Assembly (NCBI GenBank): GCA_003021305.1
Contig: PXQN01000047.1
Location: 1 to 32,246, forward strand
Direction of reading: 5' to 3'
Origin: Halobacteriales archaeon QH_10_67_22
Lineage (GTDB): Archaea; Halobacteriota; Halobacteria; Halobacteriales; Haloarculaceae
Length of the DNA stretch: 32,246 bases
Part shown: one piece after another, positions 8,147 through 16,529 of the stretch
Layout: every line of letters starts with the position of its first letter
Position numbering within the stretch: the first letter of the stretch is position 1
Translations under genes and position numbers: made by a program
The notes under the pieces: generated by a model
What the model was told of the DNA's origin: nothing
Database searches by the model: none
Seen by the model: the letters and a program-made list of their open reading frames with translations, nothing else

Positions 8147-8704
8147 TCACCCGTCGTCCAGGACCGCCCGGAACAGCGCCTCGGCGTCCAGCGGCGCGGC
8201 GGCATCGTCGAGCCGACGGCCGAGCGCCTCCAGCCGCCGCTGGACCTGGTCGCGCTGTGCCGGCAGGTCCTCCGCATGGAGTTCGGCCGACGCCTGCACG
8301 AGTTCGTAGTACTCCTCTAAGGTCTTCCTGTACCGCGCTCGCGTCGCGAGCTGTTCGACCCGTTCGCGGAAGTCGCGCTCGGACGCTGCCACCGACACCT
8401 GGATATCGTCGTCAGTCCGGTCGTCAGTTCCGGTGGACAACACGCCGAACTGACAGTCGAGTTCGCGCCCCGCGACGGCATCCCGGACGGTTTCGACGGA
8501 GTCCTCGCCCAGTCCGGGGTCGACGAGCACGACGTCGACGTCCGGCTCGAGACGGTCCAGCACCTCCGGCGTGCTGTAGGCCGTCCGGACCGTACAGGTG
8601 TCACGCAGAACAGCCGCCAGTTCGTCTGTCGTCGACGGGTCCTCACTCCCGACGATGACGAGGTGTCGAACCGTCACCAGATGCGGCGTCGAACATCCTG
8701 ACAT
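8147..8704 (-). CDS. HalX-domain response-regulator-like protein
   Basis: A 185-residue protein with an N-terminal receiver-like domain (HLVIVGSED at 14-22, and VVLVDPGLGED with the likely phosphoacceptor D62). A C-terminal HalX helical domain (from about residue 115, RARYRKTLEEYYELVQASAE) follows. HalX proteins are haloarchaeal signalling proteins whose output is not well understood. The start is placed at the ATG at 8702-8704, ten bases after the stop of the DUF7504-like gene, so the two form an operon. An internal GTG ten codons later is an alternative. The stop codon coincides with the edge of palindromic element copy 2. Confidence 0.8.
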   Translation of the reverse strand: MSGCSTPHLVTVRHLVIVGSEDPSTTDELAAVLRDTCTVRTAYSTPEVLDRLEPDVDVVLVDPGLGEDSVETVRDAVAGRELDCQFGVLSTGTDDRTDDDIQVSVAASERDFRERVEQLATRARYRKTLEEYYELVQASAELHAEDLPAQRDQVQRRLEALGRRLDDAAAPLDAEALFRAVLDDG

Positions 8705-8714
8705 GGGTTTCCTG

Positions 8715-9323
8715 TCACCAGTTGCTTTGCTCGCGCACGGTAACGTCACCGTCGAGTTCGACGATAGCGTCACACGCGGCCGCGAACGTGTTGACGGTCT
8801 CGGTCCCGTGGGCGCCGGCGTCGAGGTGGAAGTACACCGTCCCGTCGGTCCGCCGGACCACCTCCCCGAGCGTGTAGACGAATTTGAACACGGTCGGTTC
8901 GTCGACGTGGTGGAGCAGGTCGGTCACCGAGTGGACCGCCAGTCCGACGCGTTCGTCGTCGTCGCTCGCACGTTCGAGCACGTTACTGACCGTGCGTCCC
9001 AGCGTCTCCAGGTCCGACGGACTGGCGACCTGTTCGACCGGCATCGTCGCACACCCGCCATCGGCCGTCCTCGCCGAGCGCGTTCCGTCGTCGACGTCGA
9101 TACACGAGATCTCCGTCAACGGCCCCGCGTGGCGCTTCCAGGCCTGCACCCACCGTTCGGCCGACTGTGACACCGTCACGGCGACGACCCGGTCGTGTGG
9201 CTTGCTCCCCTGTTCGAACAGCGTCGCCGCCGCGCTCGCGCCCGCGTCGCGCACCGCCGGCGTCAGCAACAGTACCGACGTCGCGTCCGCCAACACCTCG
9301 TGTCCGTCGTCACCCATTGTCAT
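8715..9323 (-). CDS. DUF7504-like (KaiC/RecA-fold-like) haloarchaeal protein
   Basis: A 202-residue protein with the pattern SVLLLTPAVRDAG near the start, a central LAVHSVTDLLHHVDEPTVFK strand-helix, and VYFHLDAGAHGTETV near the end. These match haloarchaeal proteins grouped as DUF7504, which have a RecA/KaiC-like core but no proper Walker A P-loop, and none is visible here. It precedes the HalX gene in an apparent two-gene signalling operon. Two closely spaced ATGs (9323 and 9317) could serve as start. Upstream DNA is AT-rich. Biochemical role unknown. Confidence 0.7.
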   Translation of the reverse strand: MTMGDDGHEVLADATSVLLLTPAVRDAGASAAATLFEQGSKPHDRVVAVTVSQSAERWVQAWKRHAGPLTEISCIDVDDGTRSARTADGGCATMPVEQVASPSDLETLGRTVSNVLERASDDDERVGLAVHSVTDLLHHVDEPTVFKFVYTLGEVVRRTDGTVYFHLDAGAHGTETVNTFAAACDAIVELDGDVTVREQSNW

Positions 9324-9400
9324 CCCCTGCTCGTTCCGGCTTCGGGTTCATTACATGGTAACTGACACTGGGTTACTATTAGCGTTACTATTATTGTGAT

Positions 9401-9436
9401 TGACATCCTCCTCCGGCTAAAGGCGGGAGGAATCCA
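9401..9436. mobile_element. Solo right-end hairpin of an IS200/IS605-type element
   Basis: The sequence GATTGACATCCTCC, then an imperfect stem pairing TCCTCC with GGAGGA, then ATTCC-like sequence, matches the hairpin found just after tnpB genes of haloarchaeal IS200/IS605 elements. No transposase reading frame lies to its left, where the DUF7504-like promoter sits. It is therefore a remnant or the end of a non-autonomous (PATE-like) derivative. The comparison with known ends is from memory. Confidence 0.5.
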
Positions 9437-9455
9437 GTGGGATGCTCGTGACCTG

Positions 9456-9564
9456 ATACGGTCGTGCGTAATTCTTTTTGTGCCCACGAAATAGACGACC
9501 TCCCTCGTGGTCCGAAACGTCGATCCAAACCGACACTGTAGAAATTAGGTACGCACGACCGTAT
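9456..9564. repeat. Inverted repeats flanking a ~70-bp AT-rich core
   Basis: The left arm ATACGGTCGTGCGTAATT (9456-9473) is matched in inverse by AATTA then CGCACGACCGTAT at 9543-9564, with four extra bases in the right arm. The core contains a T-rich run. The pair lies next to the IS605-like hairpin and may mark a second small element or the other part of the same decayed one. Confidence 0.55.
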
Positions 9565-9867
9565 GAAGACACTGAAATGGCGGATTCCGGTGTCACTGGT
9601 CTCCCGGGAGCTGTGCGGGACGGTCCGGCTCCGTGCCCGACGACCCGGACTCGTCCGACCGGCGGTCAACGGTGAGCCGACCGCGACGGCAGGAGTAACT
9701 GGCAACAAGGTAATTGTCCGTGGCCGCGCTAGCTCCGAGCGGGTGTCGGAGGCGTCCCGGCAGGAACCGCGTGGCCGGCTGGGGGGGTGCTGGCCGGCTC
9801 GCGGAACTGTCCGCGTTCGACTGTGAACGGACAACTGTTATCCGGTCGGCTGTCCAACCCCCGGTCG
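9565..9867. other. Gene-free stretch before coaBC
   Basis: About 300 bases without a convincing gene. A short Arg-rich frame starting near 9563 has no recognisable family. Only a promoter-like TTATCC at 9838-9843 stands out, 30 bases before the coaBC start, consistent with a leaderless transcript. The rest is probably debris next to the transposon-end region. Confidence 0.4.
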
Positions 9868-11058
9868 ATGCTGGACGGCGTCAACGTCGCGCTCGGCGTC
9901 ACGGGCTCTATCGCGGCGGTCAAGACGGTAGAACTGGCCCACGAGTTGCGCCGCCGCGGCGCGACGGTCCGTGCGGTAACGACCGACGCCGCCCAGGGGA
10001 TCGTCCACCCGTGGGCGCTGGAGTTCGCGACGGACGAGTCGGTCGTCACCGAGATAACGGGCGCGGTCGAACACGTCGAACTGTGCGGCCGGGAGGGGTG
10101 GGCCGACGTGTTGCTCGTAGCGCCGACGACAGCCAACACCGTCGGCAAGATGGCCGCAGCAGTCGACGACACGCCGGTGACGACGTGTGCGACGACGGCG
10201 CTCGGTGCGGGGGTGCCGGTCGTCGTCGCGCCCGCGATGCACGAACCGATGTACGACCACCCCGGGGTGCTGGCGGCCATCGAGCGCGTCGAGTCTTGGG
10301 GCGTCGAGTTCGTCGACCCCCGCGTCGAGGAGGGAAAGGCCAAGATCGCAAGCGTCGACGCTATCGCGCTCGATACTGCGCGGGCGGCGACGCCGGACCC
10401 GCTCGCCGGCCAGCGGGTGCTCGTCACGGCCGGGGCGACGACGGAGTCGGTCGACCCGGTCCGGACGCTCTCGAACCGTTCGTCGGGCAAAACCGGGCGG
10501 GCCGTCGCCCGGGCCTGTTACGTCCGCGGGGCCGACGTGACCGTCGTCCACGGCGCCCTCGGCGGGAGTGTCGAGCGCGCCATCGCTGACGGGGAGACAC
10601 TCTCGTACGCGACGGTGGTCGGCGTCGAATCAGCCGCCGAGATGCGCGAGGCGGTGCTCGAAGCGGCCCCCGGGAGCGACGCCGTCGTCTCGGCGGCCGC
10701 CATCTCCGACTACACCGTCGAGAGCCGCGACGAGAAGATACGCTCGGGGCAAAGCGGACTGACACTGGACCTGAAACCGGCACCGAAACTGGTCGGCGCC
10801 GTCCGTGAGACGGAACCCGACCTCCCGGTCGTCGGATTCAAAGTCGAGACGAGCGGCGACGACGACGCGATGGTCGCGGCCGCCCGAGAGTTGCGCGACC
10901 GGGTCGGGATGGCGTTCGTCGTCGCCAACGACGCGAGCGTGATGGGTGCCGACGGGACGCGGGCCCTCCTCGTGGGCGAGGACGTCACTGTCTACGAGGG
11001 CGACAAGGACGGTCTCGGCGCGCGGGTCGCGGACGAACTCGCGGCGATCCTCGGCTAA
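9868..11058 (+). CDS. coaBC: Bifunctional phosphopantothenoylcysteine decarboxylase / phosphopantothenate-cysteine ligase
   Basis: Joins phosphopantothenate to cysteine and decarboxylates the product to phosphopantetheine, on the way to coenzyme A. It has 396 residues. The CoaC half (1-180) shows the flavin-binding GSIAA at 13-17, the conserved His at 69 (EHVEL), VAPTTAN, and PAMHEPMY at 122-129, corresponding to the PAMNxxM substrate motif. The CoaB half shows TAGATTESVDPVR at 187-199, SNRSSGKTG at 202-210, AAISDYTVE, KPAPKLV and GFKVET. Start ATG 9868 gives the native N-terminus. The pathway partners PanE and PanB are in separate units of this window. Confidence 0.95.
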   Translation: MLDGVNVALGVTGSIAAVKTVELAHELRRRGATVRAVTTDAAQGIVHPWALEFATDESVVTEITGAVEHVELCGREGWADVLLVAPTTANTVGKMAAAVDDTPVTTCATTALGAGVPVVVAPAMHEPMYDHPGVLAAIERVESWGVEFVDPRVEEGKAKIASVDAIALDTARAATPDPLAGQRVLVTAGATTESVDPVRTLSNRSSGKTGRAVARACYVRGADVTVVHGALGGSVERAIADGETLSYATVVGVESAAEMREAVLEAAPGSDAVVSAAAISDYTVESRDEKIRSGQSGLTLDLKPAPKLVGAVRETEPDLPVVGFKVETSGDDDAMVAAARELRDRVGMAFVVANDASVMGADGTRALLVGEDVTVYEGDKDGLGARVADELAAILG

Positions 11059-11365
11059 TCGACTGGCCGACCTCTCTCCCGCGCCGGTCTTACCCGTCTT
11101 TCGCGTGGTCGCCCAACCGAAGCCCACCCGGATCCGGTCGCCGCTCAGTTCCCGCCAGCCCGGTTCTCGCTACTGTTATCACCAATGATAACAACATGCG
11201 GTCGACGAGGTGACACGTAGTCGTTCATTGAATTTGCGATTTTGATAATACGGTAGTGAACGTTAAATACCGTGGTCTGTCTTGCTGTATTAACCACGCA
11301 CGGAGCGGGAGCCCAGCGGAGGGTATCCCGCTCGCTGGGCAGGCGTGTGCGTGACACAGCAAACC
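11059..11365. other. Regulatory region between coaBC and the first pilin gene
   Basis: About 300 bases with no gene. It holds a perfect inverted repeat TGTTATCA-CCAA-TGATAACA at 11174-11193, a TATA-like TTAAATAC at 11263-11270, and a predicted leader of about 70 bases with two overlapping inverted repeats before the pilin ATG. The AT-rich inverted repeat lacks a T-tail, so an operator is more likely than a terminator. Confidence 0.5.
11303..11340 (+). promoter_or_regulatory. Leader with two mutually exclusive 8-bp stems upstream of the pilin gene
   Basis: In order: GAGCGGGA (11303-11310), GCCCAGCG (11311-11318), seven bases, TCCCGCTC (11326-11333), CGCTGGGC (11333-11340). The first pairs perfectly with the third and the second with the fourth, and the two partners interleave and share one base. 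Both stems cannot form fully at once, so the leader could switch between two hairpins. At the DNA level it could also be a composite operator. The stems are seen directly. The regulatory role is inferred. Confidence 0.5.
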
Positions 11366-11845
11366 ATGCAACTGAAACAGCTCTTGACAGACGACGACGC
11401 GGTATCGCCGGTCATCGGGGTCATCCTGATGGTCGCCATCACGGTCATCCTGGCCGCAGTGATCGCCACATTCGTGCTCGGACTGGGCGACCAGGTGTCG
11501 AACACGGCGCCACAGGCGTCGTTCAGCTTCGACTGGAACGGCCCCGCCGACGGCGACGACACACTGAACGTCACCCACGACGGCGGTGACACGGTCACGG
11601 CCCAGAACCTCTACCTCCGCGGCGAAGAGGGAACTCGAGATTGTACCGGTGATCCCGAAGGCGAAGACAACCTCGGTGATACGTGGGACACGTACAGCGA
11701 TGCGGATGCGACCAGCGAGATCACGGCCGGTAACCGGGCCGAGGTTGCGTGTCTCGGGTCGGACGGCGAAGTCGACGTCGTCTGGCAGCGCACTGGCGGG
11801 GACAACTCCGCGACCCTGAGCAGCTGGGAAGGACCGGACGCCTGA
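11366..11845 (+). CDS. Type IV pilin (archaeal PilA-like, Pilin_N family)
   Basis: A 159-residue prepilin. The N-terminus [12 protein letters not shown] is the short charged class III signal, followed by [20 protein letters not shown], the canonical haloarchaeal pilin hydrophobic segment. The prepilin peptidase PibD is expected to cut before VSPVIGV. The mature C-terminal domain is acidic and beta-rich ([20 protein letters not shown]). Assembly would give surface pili for adhesion. A paralogue lies at 12867, and a membrane-bound winged-helix protein sits between them. The ATG at 11366 is chosen over an upstream GTG because it gives the standard signal length. Confidence 0.92.
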   Translation: MQLKQLLTDDDAVSPVIGVILMVAITVILAAVIATFVLGLGDQVSNTAPQASFSFDWNGPADGDDTLNVTHDGGDTVTAQNLYLRGEEGTRDCTGDPEGEDNLGDTWDTYSDADATSEITAGNRAEVACLGSDGEVDVVWQRTGGDNSATLSSWEGPDA

Positions 11846-11971
11846 CCGACCGACTGCTCGCTGACCACTTCGTCCGCCGCCGCCCGTTTCGGTGTGCGGA
11901 CCGAAACGGGGCCCGCGAACGGACACCGAACGGGCAGAACCCGCCACTATCGACGACACAACACCAGAGTG

Positions 11972-12547
11972 ATGAGCAACCGACGGTCGCAGTTCTCGCC
12001 GAGACGGGAGCAGACCCTGTCGAAAGGCGAGATATTCGACGTTCTCGGGAACCAGCGGCGTCGCTACGCCTTACAGTATCTCGAACACGTCGAGGAGCCG
12101 GTTTCGCTGAGTGACCTCGCCACGCAGGTGGCCGCCTGGGAGTACCGGACCTCCGTCGAGGACGTCTCTTCGGAGCAGCGAAAGCGTGTCTACACCACGC
12201 TCCAGCAGACCCACCTCGAAAAGATGGAGCAGGCGGGTATCATCGACTACGACCCCGACGAGAACCGCATCGAGCGGACCCCACACACCCAGGAGTTGAC
12301 TATCTACCTGGAGATCGTCGGCGGGTCGGAGTTCCCCTGGCGGGAGTTCTACCTCTCGCTGGGCGCGGTCTGCTGTGCCATCGCCGCAGCGCTGTGGACC
12401 GGGCTGTACCCGCTGACGCTCCTGTCTCCCCTGGAGTGGGCGACGGTGTTCGCCGGCGTGTTCACGCTCGCGGCCGCCTACCACACCTACCAGGGCGCAG
12501 ATATGAAGTTCGACGAGGATTTCCATCCCGAGGACTCCGAGCGATGA
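11972..12547 (+). CDS. DUF7344-like winged-helix protein with C-terminal membrane helices
   Basis: A 191-residue protein. Residues 18-105 form a winged-helix domain of the haloarchaeal DUF7344 type (EIFDVLGNQRRRYALQYLE, a pattern close to ArsR-like regulators, ending near the wing at IDYDPDENRIERT). Two hydrophobic helices follow at about 128-148 and 153-172, then an acidic tail. This suggests a membrane-tethered transcription regulator. Its position between two pilin genes, all on the plus strand, makes pilin regulation the natural guess. That role is inferred. The start ATG at 11972 gives MSNRRSQF. Confidence 0.8.
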   Translation: MSNRRSQFSPRREQTLSKGEIFDVLGNQRRRYALQYLEHVEEPVSLSDLATQVAAWEYRTSVEDVSSEQRKRVYTTLQQTHLEKMEQAGIIDYDPDENRIERTPHTQELTIYLEIVGGSEFPWREFYLSLGAVCCAIAAALWTGLYPLTLLSPLEWATVFAGVFTLAAAYHTYQGADMKFDEDFHPEDSER

Positions 12548-12866
12548 CGCGCGGCCCGGACCTACAACCGGTTCGTCGGGAGCGAACAGGCTGCCTGGTC
12601 TGCCATGGATGAGGTGCCAAAGACCGGCTGAACACGTATTCGGACCGAAACAGCAGTTTCGAAACTTCTCCCGTCGTTCTTGTGGCTCTTTCACGCTCTG
12701 AAAACACTGTGCGGGCACGTTAAACTATCAGTCAGACAGACTCAAGGCCGAGTTGAACGGGGGAAGATTACGAACATTGGATAGTATTAAGTAGGTAGGT
12801 GTCTGGTACTGGTGATAGCCCCGCATGCACATCGAAGTGTGGCGGTAACCGGGGTGCAGGAAAACA
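12548..12866. other. Intergenic region upstream of the second pilin gene
   Basis: About 320 bases with no gene. A TATA-like GTATTAAG at 12784-12791 and a leader hairpin whose outer stem is CCCCG (12819-12823) with CGGGG (12850-12854) precede the start at 12867. The second pilin gene therefore has its own promoter and a structured leader, like the first, but with a different sequence. Confidence 0.45.
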
Positions 12867-13328
12867 ATGCAAGTCAAACAACTGTTCACGGACGACGAGA
12901 ACAATGCGACTGACCAAACGCCGACAGCCAGCTTCGTCTTCGACTACGAGCAGGTCGACGACAATCCCGAGTCAGGTGATATCGATCACGGGTTGGTAAC
13001 AGTCACCCATGACGGCGGTGACACGATCAACGACCAGGAGCTGTATATACGCGGAACCGGGTTCAACGGAAGCGGTATTACGGACAGTGTTCCCGCGAGT
13101 AGTACGGAACTCGAAGACTACGTTGCAGATGATACAGGTCAGAAGATCGACCGCTCGGAAGAGGGCGGTCTCTGGAACGGTACCAAGAGCGGTGACGACA
13201 GCCAGATCACGGCCGGTGACCGCGAGAACATCTACGTCCAGTCGGACTTCGAAATCAGTGTGAACTACGAGGCACAGGAGGGCCAGGCATCGGCCACCCT
13301 CCAGAACGGCGAAGGTCCCGACGCCTGA
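12867..13328 (+). CDS. Pilin paralogue lacking the hydrophobic N-terminal domain
   Basis: A 153-residue protein. It begins MQVKQLFTDDEN, the normal class III signal start, then runs straight into NATDQTPTASFVFDYEQ, which corresponds to the mature domain after the membrane helix (compare [12 protein letters not shown] in the pilin at 11366). The VSPVIGV cleavage region and the whole hydrophobic segment, about 33 residues, are missing with the frame kept. The remaining domain is clearly paralogous ([19 protein letters not shown], terminal EGPDA). As encoded, it should not be processed by the prepilin peptidase or enter a pilus. It could be a pseudogene, a silent donor cassette, a soluble protein, or an assembly error. 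Confidence 0.8.
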   Translation: MQVKQLFTDDENNATDQTPTASFVFDYEQVDDNPESGDIDHGLVTVTHDGGDTINDQELYIRGTGFNGSGITDSVPASSTELEDYVADDTGQKIDRSEEGGLWNGTKSGDDSQITAGDRENIYVQSDFEISVNYEAQEGQASATLQNGEGPDA

Positions 13329-13459
13329 CGACTATCCCGATTCAGGGTTTCACATTCCACGATTTTTTCGAGGTGTCGTCCACCCGCGAGCCTCAGCAGC
13401 GCCGCTTTCGGTCGTCTCCGGCCAGCAGGTTTATTTCCGTCGACCGCAGTCATTCACCA

Positions 13460-13948
13460 ATGGACCGGTCGCGGGGGCTGTCGGCCGTGGCAGTCACGGT
13501 GATACTCGGCGTGACGCTGGCGTCGGGGCCGGCGGTCGGCCTGGTCGACCTGACCCAGCCACGCTTCGATCCCGGGAATATCGGCCAGGGCAACGCCACG
13601 GTTTCGGAGGTCCGGACGCCCGCGACAGTACAACTGAAACAGGGCCTGGAGACGGAGTCGTACTACCTGGAGACGCCCGACGCGGGGATACGCGTGACCG
13701 CCATCCAGGGCCGCCCGACCGTGGCCTACAAGCTCGCGATTCCGTCGATGGGGTACTCCCGGGGGACGACTCACTTCCTCGGCCCCGACGACACCGGGTG
13801 GGTGTCGCTGTCGCTGGCACGCGATACCCTCCCCGGTGACAGGGTCTCGGCGTCGTCGTACGAGGGGACGCTCTCGGTCACCCTCCGGTACAACGGCACC
13901 GAGCGGGTCCTCTCCGAGCGGCCGGTGACCGTGGAGGTGGTCGAGTGA
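13460..13948 (+). CDS. Secreted protein coupled to the downstream membrane protein
   Basis: A 162-residue protein with an N-terminal hydrophobic signal or anchor (residues 7-28), then a small beta-rich domain with NGT and NAT sequons (for example RYNGTERVLSERPVTVEVVE). It is probably exported. No known domain recognised. A TTTATTTC box at 13430-13437 lies 30 bases upstream. Its TGA overlaps the GTG start of the next gene (GTGA at 13945-13948), so the two are translationally coupled and probably act together. Confidence 0.7.
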   Translation: MDRSRGLSAVAVTVILGVTLASGPAVGLVDLTQPRFDPGNIGQGNATVSEVRTPATVQLKQGLETESYYLETPDAGIRVTAIQGRPTVAYKLAIPSMGYSRGTTHFLGPDDTGWVSLSLARDTLPGDRVSASSYEGTLSVTLRYNGTERVLSERPVTVEVVE

Positions 13949-15900
13949 GCCTGACCACCCGCGAGGGGTGGCAAGCGACTCGCGAGCGGGCGTCGACCCT
14001 CCGTGCCACCGCAGTCCGGATCCTGCTGGGTGGTCAGCCCGGACTCGTCGTCTTCCTCGGGACGCTGGTGTTCGCCGGGCTGTCCTGGCGGGTCGGCGTG
14101 TTCATCACCGACACGTACACGCTCGCGAACGCGTTCGCCAGCCTCAGCGAGGGCGGGTTCGCCGTCGAGGGGGCAGTGTACGGCGACAGCCTCGAAACGC
14201 CGGGGATGGGCGTCCGCGACGGGCGGTACTACGGCCGCAACTACGGCCAACTGGTCGTCTCGCTGCCGGCACTCTGGCTGCTGGAGGCGAGCACGATGGT
14301 CGCGGATCCTGGCCTCGTGTTCGCGGCGGGCTGGAGCCTGCTGGTCGTTGCGCTGGGACGGGAAGCGGGGCGGCTCGTCGAGCGGCCGGCGCTCGGCACC
14401 AGCGCCGGGGCGGTGTGTGGCCTCGTGGGATTTCTGGGGAACGCCGCTGTCGCCCGGCCGCTGGCCGACCGCATGCTCGCGCTGGCGGCGATGCAACTCA
14501 CCGCGCTCGTGGTGACCGCCCTGGCGGCGGCGACGCTGTACCGTCTGCTGGCGCGGATCCACGGCGACAGGGTCGGCCTCGTCGCGGCGGCCGTCATGGT
14601 CGTCGCGACGCCGGTGGGTTTCTGGGCGTCGGTGCCGAAGCGACACGCGTTCACCATCGCCCTGGTGCTTTCGGTGTGGTACGCGTTCTACCGAAGTCGG
14701 AGCCAAAGCACGGCCGAGACCGGGTCGGCGCTGTCACCGCTGGGGTTCCGAGCGCTGGCGTACGGGCTGGTGGGACTGACGACCTGGTTGCACGCCGGCG
14801 AGGCGTTCGGGCTCTTTGTCGCGCTGGTCGTCGTCGACCTGCCCACGGCGCCGTCGAACGACCGGCGGTCACTGGCCGTCGTCGCGGCTGTCTTCGCGCT
14901 CTCGCTGGTGCCGTTCCTGCTCACGAACGCCGCCGTCTCAGGCGACCCGCTGCGACCCCCACGGATGCTCGAGGGGTTCAGCGAAGTCGGGACCAGCGGC
15001 GAGTTCGGCGGGGCAGACCCGGCATCTTCGACCGGGGCCGACGGGCTGGTGAAGTCGCTGACCGAACTCGCGTTGCCGCCCGCGTTCGTCGGACCAGTAC
15101 ACGCGGGGATCGACCGCTGGAGCGTGCTCATGTCGCCGTTTTTCCGCGGCACGTTACGGGTCGTCGAGAATCCCGAAGCGGTGTACCGGACGGTCGTCCG
15201 CGGCGGGTACATCCCCGGGACCGCCCCCGAGAACAACTACGAGACGACCGACCTCACAGTGCTGGAGGCCGGACCGCTCGTCGCGGCCGTCGTCGCCATC
15301 GGCGTCTCGACGCTCCGGCGTGGCGTCCGTGGCTTCCGGACCGGCCGCCCCTTGAGCGCGTCGGTTCGGGCGGCACTCGACCGCTGGCGCACCTCTTCGG
15401 GCACTGCCACGGACGTTCTGGTTCTCTTGACGGCGGTGTCCGTCTTTCTCCTCTACGTCCAGAAACTGCCGACCCACGCCCAGGTGACAGCAAGGTACCT
15501 CCTGGTCTTCTACCCGGCAGCGGTGTACGGTATCGTCCGCTCGTGGCCGCTCAGGCGTGCTCTCACGGGCCACGGTCGGACGGCACTGTGGGCCTGGAGC
15601 GGGGGCGTGTTGCTCGGCGCACAGCTGTTCGTGGTCGTCGTCGCCGCCGGGTCGCTCGGTCTGGGCGAGGCGTTCCAGGTCCACGCACTCGCCGGCCTCT
15701 CGGTGGCGCTGGTCCTGGCTCTGTTCGCGGCGACGGGACCGTTCACCGACTCGTTCGACCGGCTAACCGCGCTGTTCGCCGGTCTCGCCGGTGCGCTCGG
15801 CACCGATTTCCTGCTCCTCTCGGGGCTGGTCTACTTCCAGTACGGTCAGTACGTACTGCCCGCTCTCGGCGAGTTCGCGCGTCTGCTCCCGTCGGTGTAA
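13945..15900 (+). CDS. Large polytopic membrane protein (GT-C glycosyltransferase-like)
   Basis: A 651-residue protein with about 12-13 predicted hydrophobic helices. Between helices 1 and 2 lies an extracytoplasmic loop with the pattern GVRDGRYYGRNYGQLVVSLP. Aromatic and charged residues of this kind are common in GT-C fold, lipid-dependent glycosyltransferases, but I cannot identify a definite acidic catalytic pair. The assignment is weak. A generic membrane protein is equally possible. It starts with GTG overlapping the preceding stop, which ties it to the secreted 162-residue partner. Confidence 0.6.
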   Translation: MSLTTREGWQATRERASTLRATAVRILLGGQPGLVVFLGTLVFAGLSWRVGVFITDTYTLANAFASLSEGGFAVEGAVYGDSLETPGMGVRDGRYYGRNYGQLVVSLPALWLLEASTMVADPGLVFAAGWSLLVVALGREAGRLVERPALGTSAGAVCGLVGFLGNAAVARPLADRMLALAAMQLTALVVTALAAATLYRLLARIHGDRVGLVAAAVMVVATPVGFWASVPKRHAFTIALVLSVWYAFYRSRSQSTAETGSALSPLGFRALAYGLVGLTTWLHAGEAFGLFVALVVVDLPTAPSNDRRSLAVVAAVFALSLVPFLLTNAAVSGDPLRPPRMLEGFSEVGTSGEFGGADPASSTGADGLVKSLTELALPPAFVGPVHAGIDRWSVLMSPFFRGTLRVVENPEAVYRTVVRGGYIPGTAPENNYETTDLTVLEAGPLVAAVVAIGVSTLRRGVRGFRTGRPLSASVRAALDRWRTSSGTATDVLVLLTAVSVFLLYVQKLPTHAQVTARYLLVFYPAAVYGIVRSWPLRRALTGHGRTALWAWSGGVLLGAQLFVVVVAAGSLGLGEAFQVHALAGLSVALVLALFAATGPFTDSFDRLTALFAGLAGALGTDFLLLSGLVYFQYGQYVLPALGEFARLLPSV

Positions 15901-15938
15901 CCCAGTGGGATTTAGGTGCCCGCTCGCGATAGCCCCGT

Positions 15939-16508
15939 ATGGACCGTCTCAGGGATTCGCTGCTCGACGCGCCGATCGTCGAAAAGGAGGGGTATCACTA
16001 CTTCGTCCACCCGATCAGCGACGGCGTCCCGATGTTGCGGCCCGAACTGCTCCGGGAGATCGTCATCAAGATCATCCGCAAGGCGGAACTCGAAAACGTC
16101 GACAAGATCGTCACGCCGGCGGCGATGGGCATCCACATCTCGACTGCCGTCTCGCTGATGACCGACATTCCGCTGGTCGTCGTCCGCAAACGCCAGTACG
16201 GACTGGAGGGCGAGGTGGCGCTCTCGCAGGTCACCGGCTACTCCGAGAGCGAGATGTTCGTCAACGACGTCTACGACGGCGACCGCGTGCTCGTGCTCGA
16301 CGACGTCCTCTCGACGGGCGGAACCCTCACCGGGATCATCGGCGCGCTCGAAGAGATCGGCGCCGAGATCGTCGACATCGTCGCCGTCATCAAGAAAGCC
16401 GACGGGCCGAACAAACTCGCCGACGCCGGCTACGACGCCAAGACGCTCATCAACGTCGTTGTCGAGGACGGCGAAGTGGTCGTCACCGACGAGCACGGCG
16501 ACGGGTGA
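15939..16508 (+). CDS. hpt: Hypoxanthine/guanine phosphoribosyltransferase (archaeal HPT family)
   Basis: Purine salvage: transfers phosphoribose from PRPP to hypoxanthine or guanine. The 189-residue length is that of archaeal HPT. The PRPP-binding loop [13 protein letters not shown] is at 118-130 and the PPi loop-like segment AAMGIHIS at 61-68. The N-terminal hood reads [23 protein letters not shown] box at 15911-15916, 28 bases before the ATG, supports this start and a leaderless transcript. Adenine-type substrates cannot be excluded from sequence alone. Confidence 0.9.
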   Translation: MDRLRDSLLDAPIVEKEGYHYFVHPISDGVPMLRPELLREIVIKIIRKAELENVDKIVTPAAMGIHISTAVSLMTDIPLVVVRKRQYGLEGEVALSQVTGYSESEMFVNDVYDGDRVLVLDDVLSTGGTLTGIIGALEEIGAEIVDIVAVIKKADGPNKLADAGYDAKTLINVVVEDGEVVVTDEHGDG

Positions 16509-16529
16509 CGCTGCCAGTGTCCGCCGGTT

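Noticed and set aside
9563-9826. An 87-codon plus-strand frame starting MKTLKWRIPVSL
   Set aside because: No family resemblance, Arg-rich composition after the first dozen residues, and location in transposon-end debris.
11303-11340. An H-type RNA pseudoknot formed by both interleaved stems
   Set aside because: The connecting loops would have no bases to cross 8-bp stems, which is sterically impossible for full stems. Alternative hairpins are more likely.
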